A DNA stretch of 64,000 bases, from contig OZ024833.1 in NCBI GenBank assembly GCA_964016985.1, positions 64,754,687 to 64,818,686 of the forward strand. The letters run 5' to 3'. Each line of letters starts with the position of its first letter. Position 1 is the stretch's first letter. The notes beneath the pieces are model-generated. The model was not told where the DNA came from, ran no database searches, and saw nothing but the letters and a program-made list of their open reading frames with translations. Origin of the DNA: Anodontia alba. Taxonomy: Eukaryota > Mollusca > Bivalvia > Lucinida > Lucinidae. Of the stretch, positions 63,442 through 64,000 are shown in pieces. The position numbers were made by a program, and so were the translations under genes.

Positions 63442-64000
63442 CATATGTTTATCTTTTTTTTTCTTTTTTTTTTTTTCCTTTTTTTTTATTTAAACTTTTC
63501 TTCCAACTTACCAAAAAAATTGTTTGAAATAAACAATGTTATATGATAAAGAAAATCAAACTACCAGCATACATCTGTGCACTTAATTGGTTAATTGGCA
63601 GTCAGAATGACAACTAGTCGACTTTAGTTGTTGTTTGCATTGCCCTGAGGCACTGAGTTGATAATTTCACGTCTCAGTTAAGAAAGTGACACAAAGAAGG
63701 TGTTAATTATGAGAACACAAAAGAAATAACTACATTTTTATTATCATAGCGTCTGCAGTGGGGAAGCAAAGAACTGCCTACACTACATCAAGTTGCCTGA
63801 GGCCCATGGTAACAGAGCTGCACAACGAAAATTCAGTTAGCATTATCGTAAATTCGGCCTGTTTCTACTCTAAACCTTCCGAGTTCGGCCATTTTCAACT
63901 CAATCCAAGTGAAATTTGACACTTAGTATCTGGTAACTTAGTAAATAACGCACAGATAAATTCTGCGTGTTTTACATAGAACATCTCTTTTTTTTTATTT
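63442..64000. other. No gene seen
   Basis: T-rich tract at 63453-63490, then unique sequence to the window end. Confidence 0.5.

Overview
This is animal nuclear DNA: AT-rich, intron-containing, and dominated by short non-autonomous transposons, SINEs, minisatellites and microsatellites. The repeat types (tRNA-derived SINEs, palindromic elements in very high number, 150-165 bp tandem arrays with CTCACCTGAG-type ends) fit a bivalve mollusc. That assignment is recollection and inference; I do not name a species.

Only one intact gene is supported. It is a rhodopsin-class GPCR on the + strand in three coding exons (15680-16594, 21951-22074, 22779-22801) that join in frame into 353 residues. It has the conserved class A landmarks, but HKY in place of DRY and Asn at position 3.32. 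Its 5.4 kb first intron holds a 34-bp minisatellite and several transposons.

The second region of interest is 25264-29947. It looks like one decayed 4.7 kb element with about 128 bp terminal inverted repeats at TTAA/TTAC borders. Inside, on the minus strand, lies a broken gene in two halves (28662-27957 and 26452-25617). Its motif order (IDG, VFDRYFDFSI...TR..R, HEEA, NDTDVFILL, DTV..FGIGKGT) parallels FEN/XPG-type nucleases. It has been invaded by a mariner element (27154-27772), whole and partial palindromic MITEs, and a TTAA-type MITE fragment.

The rest is a layered landscape of small hairpin elements, named here by letter. PAL-A (about 280 bp, more than 15 full or nearly full copies plus fragments) is the commonest. 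PAL-B, K and O are flanked by TA. E, H, I and L are flanked by TTAA. C, D, F, G, J, M, P, Q and U are further palindromic families. Unrelated families by their termini share nearly the same central hairpin, which is the most unusual pattern in the window.

From 49 kb rightwards the layout changes: a 2.3 kb foldback element with an apparent 8-bp target duplication (49252-51551), three kinds of 155-165 bp tandem array (52838-58350), and two inverted mosaic elements sharing a 320 bp terminus (55960-57728 and 58504-60605). The last 3.4 kb is mostly unique AT-rich sequence with no gene that I can see.
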